A stretch of 64,000 bases of DNA from Phascolomyces articulosus. Lineage: Eukaryota; Mucoromycota; Mucoromycetes; Mucorales; Lichtheimiaceae. The first letter of the stretch is position 1, and the number at the start of each line of letters is the position of its first letter. The notes beneath the pieces were generated by a model. It was not told the DNA's origin, did no database searches, and saw only the letters and a program-made list of their open reading frames with translations. Location: NCBI GenBank assembly GCA_025677815.1, contig JAIXMP010000017.1, positions 930,001 through 994,000 on the forward strand, read 5' to 3'. Below are positions 25,029 to 35,848 of the stretch, in pieces. Position numbers and translations under genes: made by a program.

Positions 25029-26110
25029 ATGGTTCAAGGAAATCCACTTGGTAAAGGTATTTTTGTACCTATCCCTTCATTCTTCAAGCCTGAAACTGAA
25101 GACTTGGATTTGGAAGCACTTGAAAAGCACGTAAAATATATGTGTAATACTGGTATCGCTGGTATTATCTTTATGGGTTCCACTGGTGAAGCTGTTCATT
25201 TAAGCGATGACGAACGCATTACCATGATTAGCAAAGGACGTGAATTCATTCAAAAGTACGATCCCTCGGTGAAGGTTCTTGCTGGTTGTGGTACTCAATC
25301 TGCTCGTGGTACTATCAAATTGGCCAAAGATGCTGCTGAAGCTGGTGCCGAATATGTTCTCGTATTGCCACCTTCTTATTACAAACCAAGCATGACCAGT
25401 GACGCTTTATATGCTTTCTTTAAGCGTGTTGCAGATGAATCACCTATTCCAGTAGTGATTTATAACTACCCCGGTGTCACCCAAGGTGTTGATGTGGATG
25501 TTCAAACTATTGTCAAGTTAGCCAAGCATCACAATATTGTTGGTATTAAGGGTACAGATGGTAATATTGGTAAAGTGGGTTATGTTGCTCATCGTCTTAC
25601 AGCTGAAGGTAATTATAAAAAAAAAAGAAAAGAATGTGGGTGGGAGAAGAAGTATGATTTCAAATGAATTGGAAGGTGGATTTTGTTACACCAAAAAGAA
25701 AAAGGGAACTTCACCTAATTTTACGATTAAATATGTTTATAGACAATTTCTCTTTACTTGCTGGATCTGTGGACTTTTTCCTCCCCGCATTATCGGTTGG
25801 AGCAGTTGGGTGTGTCCCTGGCTTGGGCAACGTGGCGCCACGTGCGTGTGTGGAAATCCAAAACTTATTTGACAAGGGAGATTTGGAAGGAGCCAAAAAG
25901 TTACAATTATCATTGGTTGAACCAGATGATGCTTTAGCTCGTTGGTATGGTAATCCAGGTGTGAAAGGTGGTATGAATCTTATATTGGGATGGGGAGGAT
26001 TACCTCGTAATCCATTGCAACCATTGCCAAAGGAAAAGGCCGAATCGATTGCAAATGCGGTTGGGGTAGCCATGACAATTGAACAATCTTTGACAACAAC
26101 GTCATCCTAA
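25029..26110 (+). CDS. DHDPS/HOGA-family class I aldolase
   Basis: Two exons (25029-25608, 25743-26110) give 315 aa, a normal length for the family. Seen: GSTGEAVHLSDDER at 50-63 (the substrate carboxylate loop), the catalytic Tyr in VIYNYPG (Y145) and the Schiff-base Lys in GIKGTDG (K174). The fold is a TIM barrel, and the enzyme makes or cleaves a C-C bond to pyruvate. In fungi this superfamily includes 4-hydroxy-2-oxoglutarate aldolases and the 2-keto-3-deoxy-sugar-acid aldolases of galacturonate or rhamnose breakdown; true lysine-pathway DHDPS is not expected because fungi make lysine through aminoadipate. The exact substrate is not decided by the sequence. It is 397 bp upstream of, and co-directional with, the P450 reductase, with no evident functional link. 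Confidence 0.9.
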
Positions 26111-26507
26111 ACTGATGATACTTTATTCATTTACCTTTTCATGCGATTATTTCTTAACATGTGAAAAAGTCATTTTGACCAATCATCTCTTTTCGGCCGC
26201 CCATTTCCCCGACTTAGGCAATAACCACTTACACACCTAAGCAAATCTTACCCCTCTCATCTGTCATACCTTTCATTCTTTTCTTTCCCCGCTATTTTTT
26301 ATTTGCTGTCCCAACCTCCTCCGTTTGCCTCACATGCAGTGCAGCATATCATCACACACTTAAAAAAACCTTGTAACTTTTATTTTTTACAATAAAAAAA
26401 TCTTTTTTTTTTGGCTCTTTTACCCCACACTTCTTCTTCTTCTTTCTTTCACTTTTTTTTCTTTTTCTTTTATTTTTATATATTATTCAATAATAATAAT
26501 AATAATC
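26111..26507. other. Intergenic, aldolase 3' UTR and CPR promoter
   Basis: Pyrimidine-rich DNA (long CT and T runs, TTCTTCTTCTTC) leading to AATAATAATAATAATC directly before the CPR ATG. No gene. Confidence 0.6.
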
Positions 26508-28878
26508 ATGTCATATAGTAAAAAAACAACTTCATCTCTCTTGGCAATTTCTCCACTTGATATCTTTTTAGGTAGTCTTTTGGGTCTTGGTACCATTATT
26601 TGGATTTCAAGGCAATTCAGATCTTCAACTTTTAAATATGATCCATCCAACGAAAAATCCAATAAATCTGGTGAACAATCAAAGGCAGTAAGCACTGGTC
26701 CTGAACGTAACTTTGTAAAATTAATGAAACAACAGGTAACATTATTTTATTTTATTATTTATCACAACAAATGTATTACTTTTAATAATCAAATAAACTG
26801 ATCATCATCATCGCTGTCATCATCGTTAAAAATAATGAATAGAATCGTCAAGTCATTTTCTTTTATGGTTCTCAAACGGGTACAGCAGAAGACTATGCAA
26901 GCAGATTAGCTAAAGAATGCTCTCAAAAATATGGCGTGAGTGCAATGACCGCTGATATTGAATTGTACGACATGACCTATTTGGATGCTGTCCCATCTGA
27001 TAATCTGGTGGTCTTCGTGATGGCCACTTATGGTGAAGGTGAACCCACCGATAACTCTGTTGAATTTTGGGAACTCTTGACGGGTGAAGAACCAGAGTTT
27101 TCTGAAAGTACTACTCTGGAAAATCTGCGTTACATTGTGTTTGGATTGGGCAACAAGACATATGAGCATTATAATGCTGTTGCACGTGTATTAGATACGC
27201 GGCTTTCCGAATTAGGTGGAAAGCGCATTGCCGAACGTGGCGAAGGTGACGATGATGCTTCGTTAGAAGAAGATTTCTTGGCATGGCAAGAAGACATGTG
27301 GCCAGCATTTTGTGATGCTTTAGGTGTGGACGAAAGTAATGCACAATCTGGTCCTCGACAAGCCATGTTTGGTGTTCAAGAATTGGATGCGGTCGATCGA
27401 GCCTCTGTATTTTTAGGTGAATTGGGTGAATGGACAAATCCTGAACAGTATGTTAATTATTTTTATTATATAATCGTTAAATATACATACATGGAATGAC
27501 TACCGATTATAGTTTAATTTAATAGCATTTTTTAACCTCCTTTTCCTTCTGTCGTTATAGATTATTACAACAAACAGTCGTGCATGATGCCAAACATCCG
27601 TACCAGGCTCCGATCTCTCTTTCGCATGATCTCTTTCAACAATCTACCGATCGTCACTGTTTACATTTGGAAATCGACTTGTCCAAGAGCAACTTGACGT
27701 ATCATACTGGTGATCATATTGCAATTTGGCCCACCAACAATGAAGTGGAAGTAGAACGCTTTGCTTCAGTATTGGGATTATCAGAGAAATTGGATACACC
27801 CATCATGGTCGAAGCATTGGATAGCGCTGCATCTAAGAAGCATCCATTCCCTGTACCAACAACGTATCGTGCTTTATTCCGGCATTATCTTGATATCTGT
27901 GCTCCTGCATCTCGTCAAACACTCATGTCACTCGTCGAATATGCACCCACTGAAGCCTCCAAGGAAGCTTTACGTCAATTGGCAACTGATAAAGATGCCT
28001 ATCGGGCAAAGGTCGGTGAAGCCATGCGTAATTTGGCTGAAGTATTGGAATTATGCCAGGGTCATGATGACGAAGGTACAACCAATGTTGCTCCCGGATT
28101 CTTTTCTACTGTACCATTCGATTTGATTGTTGAAAGTGTTTCACGGTTACAACCCCGTTACTATTCTATCTCATCCTCATCACTTACATCATCCAAGTCA
28201 GTTTCAGTAACGGCTGTCACCCTTTCATATCAACCCACCAAAGGAGAAGAACGCACTGTTTACGGTGTCAACACCAATTATTTGTGGCGTATTCATGCTC
28301 CTGAAGATGATGCTGTGCCTCTTTATGATTTGAATGGACCTCGCAATACATTGAAGAATAAAAAGGTACCCGTTCATATCCGTCGTTCACAATTCAAGCT
28401 TCCCCGTAATACCAAATCGCCTATCATCATGGTCGGCCCTGGTACTGGTGTTGCTCCTTTCCGTGGTTTTGTTCATGAACGTGTTCATCAAAAGCAACAC
28501 GGCAAGGAAGTTGGACCTACAGTATTATTCTATGGTTGTCGTCACTCGGAGCAAGACTTTTTATACAAGGAAGAATGGCCGCAGTTATTTGAAATATTGG
28601 GAGAAGGTTCAGAAATGATTACTGCTTTCTCTAGAGAAACGGATAAAAAGGTGTATGTCCAACATCGATTAAAGGAACATGGAGAAAGAATGTGGGATTT
28701 ATTACAGAAGAATGCAAGTTTATATATTTGCGGTGATGCCAAAAACATGGCTAGAGATGTCCAACAAACATTTATCGAATTTGCACAAACCTATGGAGGA
28801 AAGACAGAACAAGAAGCACACGATTATATCAAGAACTTAAGAAATTCTGGCCGGTACCAGGAAGATGTTTGGTCTTAA
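26508..28878 (+). CDS. NCP1: NADPH-cytochrome P450 reductase
   Basis: Three exons (26508-26735, 26843-27447, 27561-28878) give 716 aa. Domains in order: an N-terminal membrane anchor (about 17-34, LDIFLGSLLGLGTIIWIS) for the ER; a flavodoxin-like FMN domain with YGSQTGTAED at 84-93, YGEGEPTDN and FGLGNKTYEHYN; a connecting plus FAD domain with RYYSISSS (R477-S480); and an NADPH domain with GPGTGVAPFRGF (from 570) and YICGDAKNMARD (from 666). The C-terminus DVWS keeps the penultimate Trp that stacks on FAD. It passes electrons from NADPH to ER cytochromes P450 and to other acceptors of sterol synthesis. All key motifs are intact. No P450 gene lies in the window. Confidence 0.96.
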
Positions 28879-29304
28879 ATGATTTCACTTTCTCTCTCTC
28901 TATATATCTCTATTTTTTAGTAGTAGCAGTACTTTTTGTTATATCCACCCCCCCTTCTTTATTATATATATATGTAGAATTTTTTTGTATTTTTGTTTTG
29001 TTTATATCTAGAAAAAGAGAAGGCTGTTCAAAGATTTTTTTTTATTACATGGGAAAAAATAATATATTATGACTTTCTCCCCTTCACTATTTTGTGTGGG
29101 GTTGTCGTATTTTTAATAATTTAATACAATTTTAATAATAGTTTATTGGCTCTATTTGGTATCTATTGAAAAATCTAAAGTAAATAAAATAGTGTGTTCT
29201 TTTTTTTGGATAATGATGTTTATACAAGTGAATATCTATATTTTTTTATATACATGTCATACTGATCACCTTTTATTCTTCATTCCTTAGATTTGTTGCC
29301 ATGC
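28879..29304. other. Convergent 3' intergenic region
   Basis: The 3' flanks of CPR (plus) and the OXLD gene (minus). AT-rich, with CT repeats right after the CPR stop. No gene. Confidence 0.6.
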
Positions 29305-30042
29305 TTAATTTCCCTTCATTTTCTTTTCCATTGCATAAAACGCTTTCATTGTTGGATCCATCTCATCTTGGATTTGGTCTTGTATTGATTTTTTCGATGC
29401 TGCTAGTGAAGAGGGTAACTGTTCACCTGCATCATTAAACCGTTGTCTTAATTCTGCCTTTTCCGCTTGATATTCTTCCATATCTTCTTGATATATATCC
29501 CATACACTGTATACAAATTGAATCGAATAAGTATACTTTTTCCTTTGATATATCTCAAGTCCATCCTTCCTTTCATAATCACTTACCAATAAGCACACCC
29601 ACTATAAGCAACCATAGCAATAAAATAAATGTTATCTTCAGTGATCTTCTCACGTGGCCACCCCCTTATTACTATTTACCTCATACAACAATCGTCAGGT
29701 GCAACAGGTTTCTGAGGCAACTGAATCTTTTCACCTTTCAAAGTAACGAATTCCTTTGGTCCTGATTCATATTTTGAAGATACTGATGGTTGTGATGTTG
29801 TATCCATTGTCGGTACAGCAATGGGTGCTTTCGATGTAAATGCTACATTAGGTTCCTAATAACAACGACCGTTAGCTTTATATAACGAAGCGTTCAAAAA
29901 AGTCAAGGTATATTACCTGGTCAGGCTGTTGAAGAACTAAAGTCCACCAACCATCATAATTGCTTGCTCGGGTATGCTTCGACCGATTTATTACTGAATT
30001 TACTAAATGTCGGGATGCCAATGGTTTTAGTAAAAATGGCAT
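29305..30042 (-). CDS. Oxidoreductase-like (OXLD) domain protein, probably mitochondrial
   Basis: Four exons (29917-30042, 29680-29855, 29587-29601, 29305-29506) give 172 aa. The third exon is only 15 nt yet encodes the centre of the signature, and the frame fits on both sides. The Cys-rich block, LPQKPVAPDDCCMSGCAYC followed by VWDIYQEDMEEY (about 88-118), matches the oxidoreductase-like N-terminal domain (Pfam Oxidored-like; human OXLD1), whose biochemical role is poorly known. The N-terminus is basic and amphipathic (LLKPLASRHLVNSVINRSKH), as in a mitochondrial presequence. The tail is charged and helical. The name does not imply a demonstrated activity. Confidence 0.85.
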
Positions 30043-30963
30043 ACTATAACATATAATTTTATAAAACCGATCGATCGATCCTGTTTTTTTGAATTGTTAT
30101 AAACAAGGACTCAAAAGAGTTGGATAAGCACGAGAGTAAAAAAAGAAAGCAACGGGAAATATGTTATTCCGAGAGCCGGTGATCGTCATCGACAGGAACC
30201 AATGGGTTCATTACTGTATGATCCAATGGTACTGTTGAAACGTAAGATATTGAATAAAAAATCAGGCAACTTGAAAATTTATTTAATATAAAACACACAA
30301 TAAATGCAATTTAAGCTCGCTTATTAATAAAGAAAATTGATAACCACTGTATTATTCATAAAGAAGCAATTTATAATATACTTGGTTAATCACTGAAACC
30401 ACTACATATCCAGAATTTGGACAATTAAATACAACAAATATCTTTTGGATATACATGGAGACAAACATGGCTTCATAAAAAGTAGTGGAAAAAACCCTAT
30501 TGTTGGGCGTTGGGGCCATGCGTTTTTTCATATCAATGAATCAAAAATGGTTTGGTCTCATCTTTGACATTGTTTCACACACAAAACTTGATCTGTTGAA
30601 AGCAGGATTTTGAGTTCGGTATCATTTTGTATTATGCTTTCCAAATACATTTATAAAGAATCAACTTGAACAATGAAATCCTTTTTTTAGTCATCCATCA
30701 ATAAATGATGGATGTGTTGTATTTAAACCAAGAAATTATAATAATATGATTTTTACATAACATCATTGGCAGAATATATTTGTTATCCATCTCAATGTCA
30801 AAATTCATCACAAAAGGAGAATCCAAGGATAAATCAATACCTTTCTCTCTCTCTTCCTCTACTTTCCCCTCCCTCTCTCTCCCTGCCCTATGTCTTCCAC
30901 CCAAATTATTATCGAGGAACTTTTTTTGTGGTTTTTGCTTATATAGATGCAATTATAAAACTA
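30043..30963. other. Intergenic between OXLD and SOG2-like genes
   Basis: Both flanking genes are on the minus strand, so this holds the OXLD promoter at its left end and the SOG2-like 3' flank at its right. It contains a CT-rich run (30840-30890). No gene is supported. Confidence 0.6.
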
Positions 30964-32525
30964 TTATGATGAAGATGATGGTGTATTATTAGCACTATTG
31001 GCGTTATGAATGTTAATATTGTTGGATGAAAAAGATGATGCAGATGATGATAATTCTCCTCTGATATTCGGAGTATCAGATGAAATGGTAGTAGTAGTAT
31101 TACGACGCGAGGAAGGAGTTGTAGGTGAAGGCGTACTAGAAGTAGAAGTATTATCTTTTTTACCCAAATAAAAACCATCTTCTACAAATACACTGCAATG
31201 ATTCCATAACATGGCTACTTCGGCTGTAACTCGAGTCACTTGTCCACATCCTTGTTTCACTGCTTTTGGCCAATTGAAGTCTTCTTCTGTGGATATAGAT
31301 CGAATCGAACTCATCACTGATACCATCACCTAATAATTATAATATGATGGAATATATTCTTGGTGAATTAAAAAAATGGTGTATTGGATCTCTTCTTTCC
31401 CTCCCTCCTCTCCTTTTTCAATTTATACGGATACTTTTTACTTACCTTGAAATATTGATTTGTATCCTGCCAAAATCCTTTACGTGATGTAGTATCATCC
31501 GCTGTGATAATGACTTGTAGATTTTTATCCAGTCGCACGGCTCGTTCGGCTGCATCCTGCGCCTGTCGTGCAAGATCCCGGAGTTTCTTTGCGAGAACGG
31601 ATGAAGTTTCCGTACTCAAAGTTTCATCAATAGATTGCTTTAATACTTCAGTAACATGTAATGAGTGCGATACAGCCAATTTCAAATGATTATATAATTG
31701 AGATCGATCATCCACAGAAGGTGATACTATAGTAGTAGGTGACCCTATGGATACTGGTGCGGATGCAGGTGGATTATTTGCTGTATGATCACTATGCGAG
31801 CGCCCGCGCATCGGTATCTTTTGTTGCAATTGCTGTAGCGTTTGTTGTTGACGTGAAGATGGTGAAGATGATGATGATGATAGTAACAATAATTCCCATA
31901 TATCCTTAATATCTACAGCAGTTGTATGAACCATAACTAATAAGTGACGGACGTATTTGACATCCATTGATTGTATTAACTTGGCTGTGTTTTGGCGTAG
32001 CAACAAGCAAAGTTCTTTCAGTGTTTGAATACATGTTATCGCCAATTTCACAACTTGTTGCTCGTTATTATTATTCGTATTATCATCATATTGATCTAAT
32101 ACATTCATGAATCGTTCTGTAACAGTGGTTGATTTGATAAATATAGGTGATAGGATGGTATGAAGACTATCAAACGTCAAGCAACGCCGAACAGCTGAGT
32201 GTAACGAAGTGGCAGCAAACAAAAGTGACCGACAGGCTTCTGTCAGCTTGATATTTTGCGGTTGCTGTTGTGGCTGCTGCTGTTGACTACGTGTACATTG
32301 TAAATAAGCATCACATGCGACCATGTCCATGTTATCTGATTGAAGATTGAGAGGTGGAAGTGAAGCAGCAACTTTACCGATTTGCCGATTTTGAGTTGGC
32401 GGAGGTGGGGAAGCCTTATAAGTAGAAGGGCCGTGTTTGTTTAATGATAAGCCAAGTGACCCGGACGAAGAATGAGCAGTGAGCGATCGTAGTGAAGCAT
32501 GATGTCCATCTGAATGATGGTCCAT
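30964..32525 (-). CDS. SOG2-like RAM-pathway domain protein
   Basis: Two exons (31446-32525, 30964-31329), 481 aa. The N-terminus is Ser/His/Pro-rich, with poly-Gln near residues 81-90; the middle is helical (about 93-210); a Ser/Gln-rich linker follows; a second helical block (about 275-410) includes FWQDTNQYFKVMVSVMSSIR and QVTRVTAEVAMLW; the tail is Ser/Thr/Asn-rich. The helix pattern and the FWxDxNxF...V..LW succession resemble the Pfam SOG2 domain of fungal RAM/NDR kinase signalling (cell separation and polarity). Typical Sog2 proteins have N-terminal leucine-rich repeats. None is present here, and frataxin ends 321 bp upstream, leaving no room for them. The family call is from motif memory and is moderate; any helical scaffold is the alternative. 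The gene itself is well supported. Confidence 0.55.
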
Positions 32526-32846
32526 CTGTGAATATCAATGTATTATTGCTTATATATAGATAATTATATTAACTAATATATATATATATATATATATATA
32601 TTATGATATGTGCGAAGAGAGAGAGAAAAGTGCCTCTTTCATTTTTTTCTGGAAAATAATTATATGAACAGCACCCCGAAAAGTCCGGTTTACGTGTTTT
32701 GCTATTAATATGCAACTGGAGTTGTGTGAGTAATAGCATAGTAAAACGTCCCCGCACGCACCTGTTACAAAATTTCTCATGTTTGCTTATTAGAGCACTA
32801 AATGAAAACTCTTTTTTTATTATACTATTATTAATAAAGATCTATT
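32526..32846. other. Short intergenic region between SOG2-like and frataxin
   Basis: Holds the SOG2-like promoter and a long TA run (about 32577-32600). A candidate 5' UTR intron, donor gtgcgtg near 32756 and acceptor just before the ATG, is possible but unproven. Confidence 0.5.
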
Positions 32847-33692
32847 TTAGGGTTCGAATCCATCCATAACATCAACGGTTTGTCCAAATACTTGGCTCAA
32901 TTCTTCATTCAATAATTCATCCAAGGTGTGGTTATCTCGATGATAAAACCATTTTTTATGTTCGGTATCATAATCATAACGTTTAGGTCCACTATTCATT
33001 TACTCGGTGTCAATGATCCATACGCTATAAATACCTTTTACAATGCTACTATTATTATAATTATTGCTATTACCTTTTAGGTGACGAGAGCCAAATTTGT
33101 TGGTTTGGTGGTTGTTTATTAAGTACATAAGTTCCGTGCTCACCGAGTTTAATTGTCATGACACCTTGCTATATAAATTATACCCTTTCATTGTAAGTAT
33201 ATTTCCAATATTACAATCCATCGTCTGTCCCCCTTCCTTCCTTTTTTATTCTTTTTCCTTCGTATTCATTACCGAGTATTCGATATCGAAACCAGGCAAG
33301 TCAACTTCTTCGCCAATGGTTTCTAAAGTCTCGTCGATATGGTCCAGCGTATCATCAGAAACTTGGTGATATTGATCAATCGTTAACGATCTATGTTATA
33401 TGGAAAAGAAAGAATTATTAATTAAAAATCATATTGAAAAAAAAAACTTTAATTTCATTCATTCATAGAAAACAATGATAGTTTACGCGGCATTGTAAGA
33501 CTGTTGTACTGCTGAAGCGGTGAACAAGTTCCTTCGCGTTAAAAATACTCGTAACATGTTATTCTTGCTGTTTGACATTGGACATGTTAAAACACGCTTT
33601 GGTGCTACTGCTGCAGTAGCCAAGGATCGGACTGCTTGTTGAGAAATAAGTCGTTTCGAATAAACAGGTCGTAAACACCGAGTCAATGACAT
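32847..33692 (-). CDS. YFH1: Frataxin, mitochondrial
   Basis: Four exons (33487-33692, 33273-33390, 33074-33168, 32847-32991) give 187 aa with matching phases. The ATG at 33692 begins a basic, Ser/Arg-rich mitochondrial presequence (about 1-65). Then comes the frataxin alpha helix with its acidic ridge ([20 protein letters not shown]...) and the sheet with the hallmark [36 protein letters not shown], followed by the final helix [13 protein letters not shown]. Frataxin acts in the mitochondrial matrix, where it binds iron and stimulates the cysteine desulfurase in Fe-S cluster assembly. It sits directly downstream of a ferroportin-like exporter on the same strand with a 291-bp gap. Start and length fit the family. 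Confidence 0.95.
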
Positions 33693-33983
33693 TATGAATT
33701 GATGTGCAAAGCGAAGAAAAGAAAACAAAAAAGAGTCTAGAGTCTGAACTGAATGATGCCACAACTGTCCACTAAATTTCTCATAACAAAACCCGGTTGA
33801 ATGTTTTGCCACAGGTTTGGTTTTTTTTTCACAGGTACATCCAACAAACATGGTAGCATATTAAAAGAGAATAATAATAATAACGCTACATTTATCAGGG
33901 TAATAATTACAAAATAGATAAAGAGAGAGATGGGGTGGGAGTAAAATATTATGTTTCTAAATAGTAATATAACAATATATACA

Positions 33984-35300
33984 TTAATCGATGTGCAAAT
34001 GAACCAAATGGCCTCTTTGCTTTTTAACAAATGAGGTATATGTAATAGTAGCCAATAAAACGGAGCAAAATGAAATGATGGCAGGAATATAAAACTTGGA
34101 TGGATCAGAGAATATCATGGTAAGCACATATTGAGATAAATCAAAAAAACTACACAAACTATGCTGCCATCCAGCAATGCCACCAATCTTGTCAGCGTCC
34201 ACAAACTGTTGTAATAGAATTGTTTCAGTCATATCAAAAAGCCACAAACCAATACGACTTAATGACATGCCACCAAACAATAAAATGTATCCATATGGTA
34301 TAGACTTGCTAAATGATAAGATAACAGGTACCAAACACGCGCATTCAAACCAAAGTGCCCAAAGCCCGGTACGAATCATCCCAATCCTCTGTGATAGCAT
34401 TGGTAGAATATAGGTAGCACCCATTCCCATAATACCAGCAACCGCTCGTAACATACCCAGTGTCATATCATTATAACCTTCAAGTTTCAAATAAGTTACC
34501 ATGATACCACCGAATGATAAGACTGTCAAGTACAAAAGTGCAAGTGCAAAACTAGGTCGAAAAACATCATGTTGCAGGTATTCCATGAATGAGACGCCAT
34601 GATCATTATTATTTTGTTTTTTCTGCCGCTGTCGTCGTCCCGTCGGTGTTGTTGAAGTTGATGATGATGGTAAAGACACATCATGATCAATCAATGGGGT
34701 ATACTCTTCATCCAGTTCGGGACAATCTTTGTAAACGTGATAAATCAAATTATATTCGATCAAAAAGGATACTACGTTCCATAAAGCAACAATGATAGGT
34801 GCACTTGGTGCCAATGTCAAAAATCCAATCGATACAGGCGCCACTGTTTTACAAAACAAATCAATCCGTCGCATCACCGTAATCATTGTTTCAGTATTAC
34901 CCCCAGAAATCACCATGACCCAATCTTTTTCCACCGCAATATTATTGCCGATAAACGCCAGCTTGAGGACACAGCTACAAACGACAATGACACAAAAACC
35001 TGCCATTTGTCCTACATCATGATGTTGTTGACGAAGCAAAATATAAAATACGATACTACAGATTATAATAGCCGTTTTTTGAACGAGTAAAGTATTCCGT
35101 ACAAATGATAGACGAGGTAATTTGTCAACCCAATGACCAACGTGGCTACTTAAAAACACAGCTGAAAGGGTTGTAATGAAACCATATATAGAAGGGAGTA
35201 AAAGAGATTCATGAAAGATTTTGGCGAGTAAAATATAAGCAAGGAATTCAAAAACGCGTTCGGTCCACGATGTCAAAAAATGGGAAATGTATATACGCAT
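33984..35300 (-). CDS. Ferroportin-like iron exporter (SLC40 family)
   Basis: Intronless, 438 aa, about 11 predicted spans. Start ISHFLTSWTERVFEFLAYIL is the ferroportin first-helix pattern; SSHVGHWVDKLPRL (51-64) matches the conserved loop after span 2; AVEKDWVMVISGGN and MRRIDLFCKTVAPVSIGF (about 122-160) match spans 3-5; and after a hydrophilic Arg/Lys/Asn-rich central loop (about 214-235) comes SFGGIMVTYLKLEGYND, as in the C-terminal half. It is shorter than animal ferroportin (about 570 aa). Ferroportins export Fe2+ across the plasma or an organelle membrane. Whether this one acts at the plasma membrane or vacuole cannot be told. The neighbour frataxin also handles iron. Confidence 0.88.
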   Translation of the reverse strand: MRIYISHFLTSWTERVFEFLAYILLAKIFHESLLLPSIYGFITTLSAVFLSSHVGHWVDKLPRLSFVRNTLLVQKTAIIICSIVFYILLRQQHHDVGQMAGFCVIVVCSCVLKLAFIGNNIAVEKDWVMVISGGNTETMITVMRRIDLFCKTVAPVSIGFLTLAPSAPIIVALWNVVSFLIEYNLIYHVYKDCPELDEEYTPLIDHDVSLPSSSTSTTPTGRRQRQKKQNNNDHGVSFMEYLQHDVFRPSFALALLYLTVLSFGGIMVTYLKLEGYNDMTLGMLRAVAGIMGMGATYILPMLSQRIGMIRTGLWALWFECACLVPVILSFSKSIPYGYILLFGGMSLSRIGLWLFDMTETILLQQFVDADKIGGIAGWQHSLCSFFDLSQYVLTMIFSDPSKFYIPAIISFCSVLLATITYTSFVKKQRGHLVHLHID

Positions 35301-35848
35301 TTAATAATACCAAGTATAATTTTACGAATTGCAAAAAAAAAAAAAACATTTTTTTGAAGCCAGCGATCAATTATATTATGTATATTATGGATACATAATA
35401 GGTTCACTTGTAAAAAAAAAAAAAAAAACCAAATCCAGGAACATATTACAACGTTGATTTCATTAGAACTTAAAAAAAAGTAAAGATACTCATCATGTTA
35501 TATATTGATTATTATTCTTATATTGGTAGTATATTTTCTTATGTAATAGTCATAAAAATATAGAGAAACCAATTATTGCCAAGTAATCAATAATCAACAA
35601 CAGAGAATATTTCCAAGTAATTCTATCATAATGAAATAATATTCTAAGTATCAAGAAAGAATGAGAAGTTTTGCAGCAGGTTGTTCATATACAATTATTA
35701 CTGCATTTCGGTAGATACTTAAAAGGATTATATAAGCGTAGGTACTTTTTTTTCAATTCAATATTATCGGTGTTGTTTTCGGATCGGCATAAAATAAAGG
35801 TTCTTTTTTCTTCTCTCCTTTTTTTTCTTTTTCTTGCAAAATAAAATA
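35301..35848. other. Divergent promoter region
   Basis: Lies between ferroportin (minus) and the first F-box gene (plus). It holds two A runs near 35334-35346 and 35413-35428. A TATATAA at 35729-35735 is 114 bp before the F-box ATG. No gene. Confidence 0.6.
35729..35735 (+). promoter_or_regulatory. TATA-like box, F-box gene A
   Basis: TATATAA, 114 bp before the ATG at 35849 and followed by a pyrimidine-rich leader. Sequence position only. Confidence 0.35.

Noticed and set aside
25609..25742. Continuation of the aldolase frame past 25608
   Set aside because: It becomes Lys/Arg-rich and non-homologous; a GT-AG intron here restores the aldolase sequence.
32851..32861. GGTTCGAATCC, a perfect-looking tRNA B-box
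   Set aside because: It lies in the end of the frataxin coding sequence (reverse strand), and upstream there is no A-box or cloverleaf-compatible sequence.
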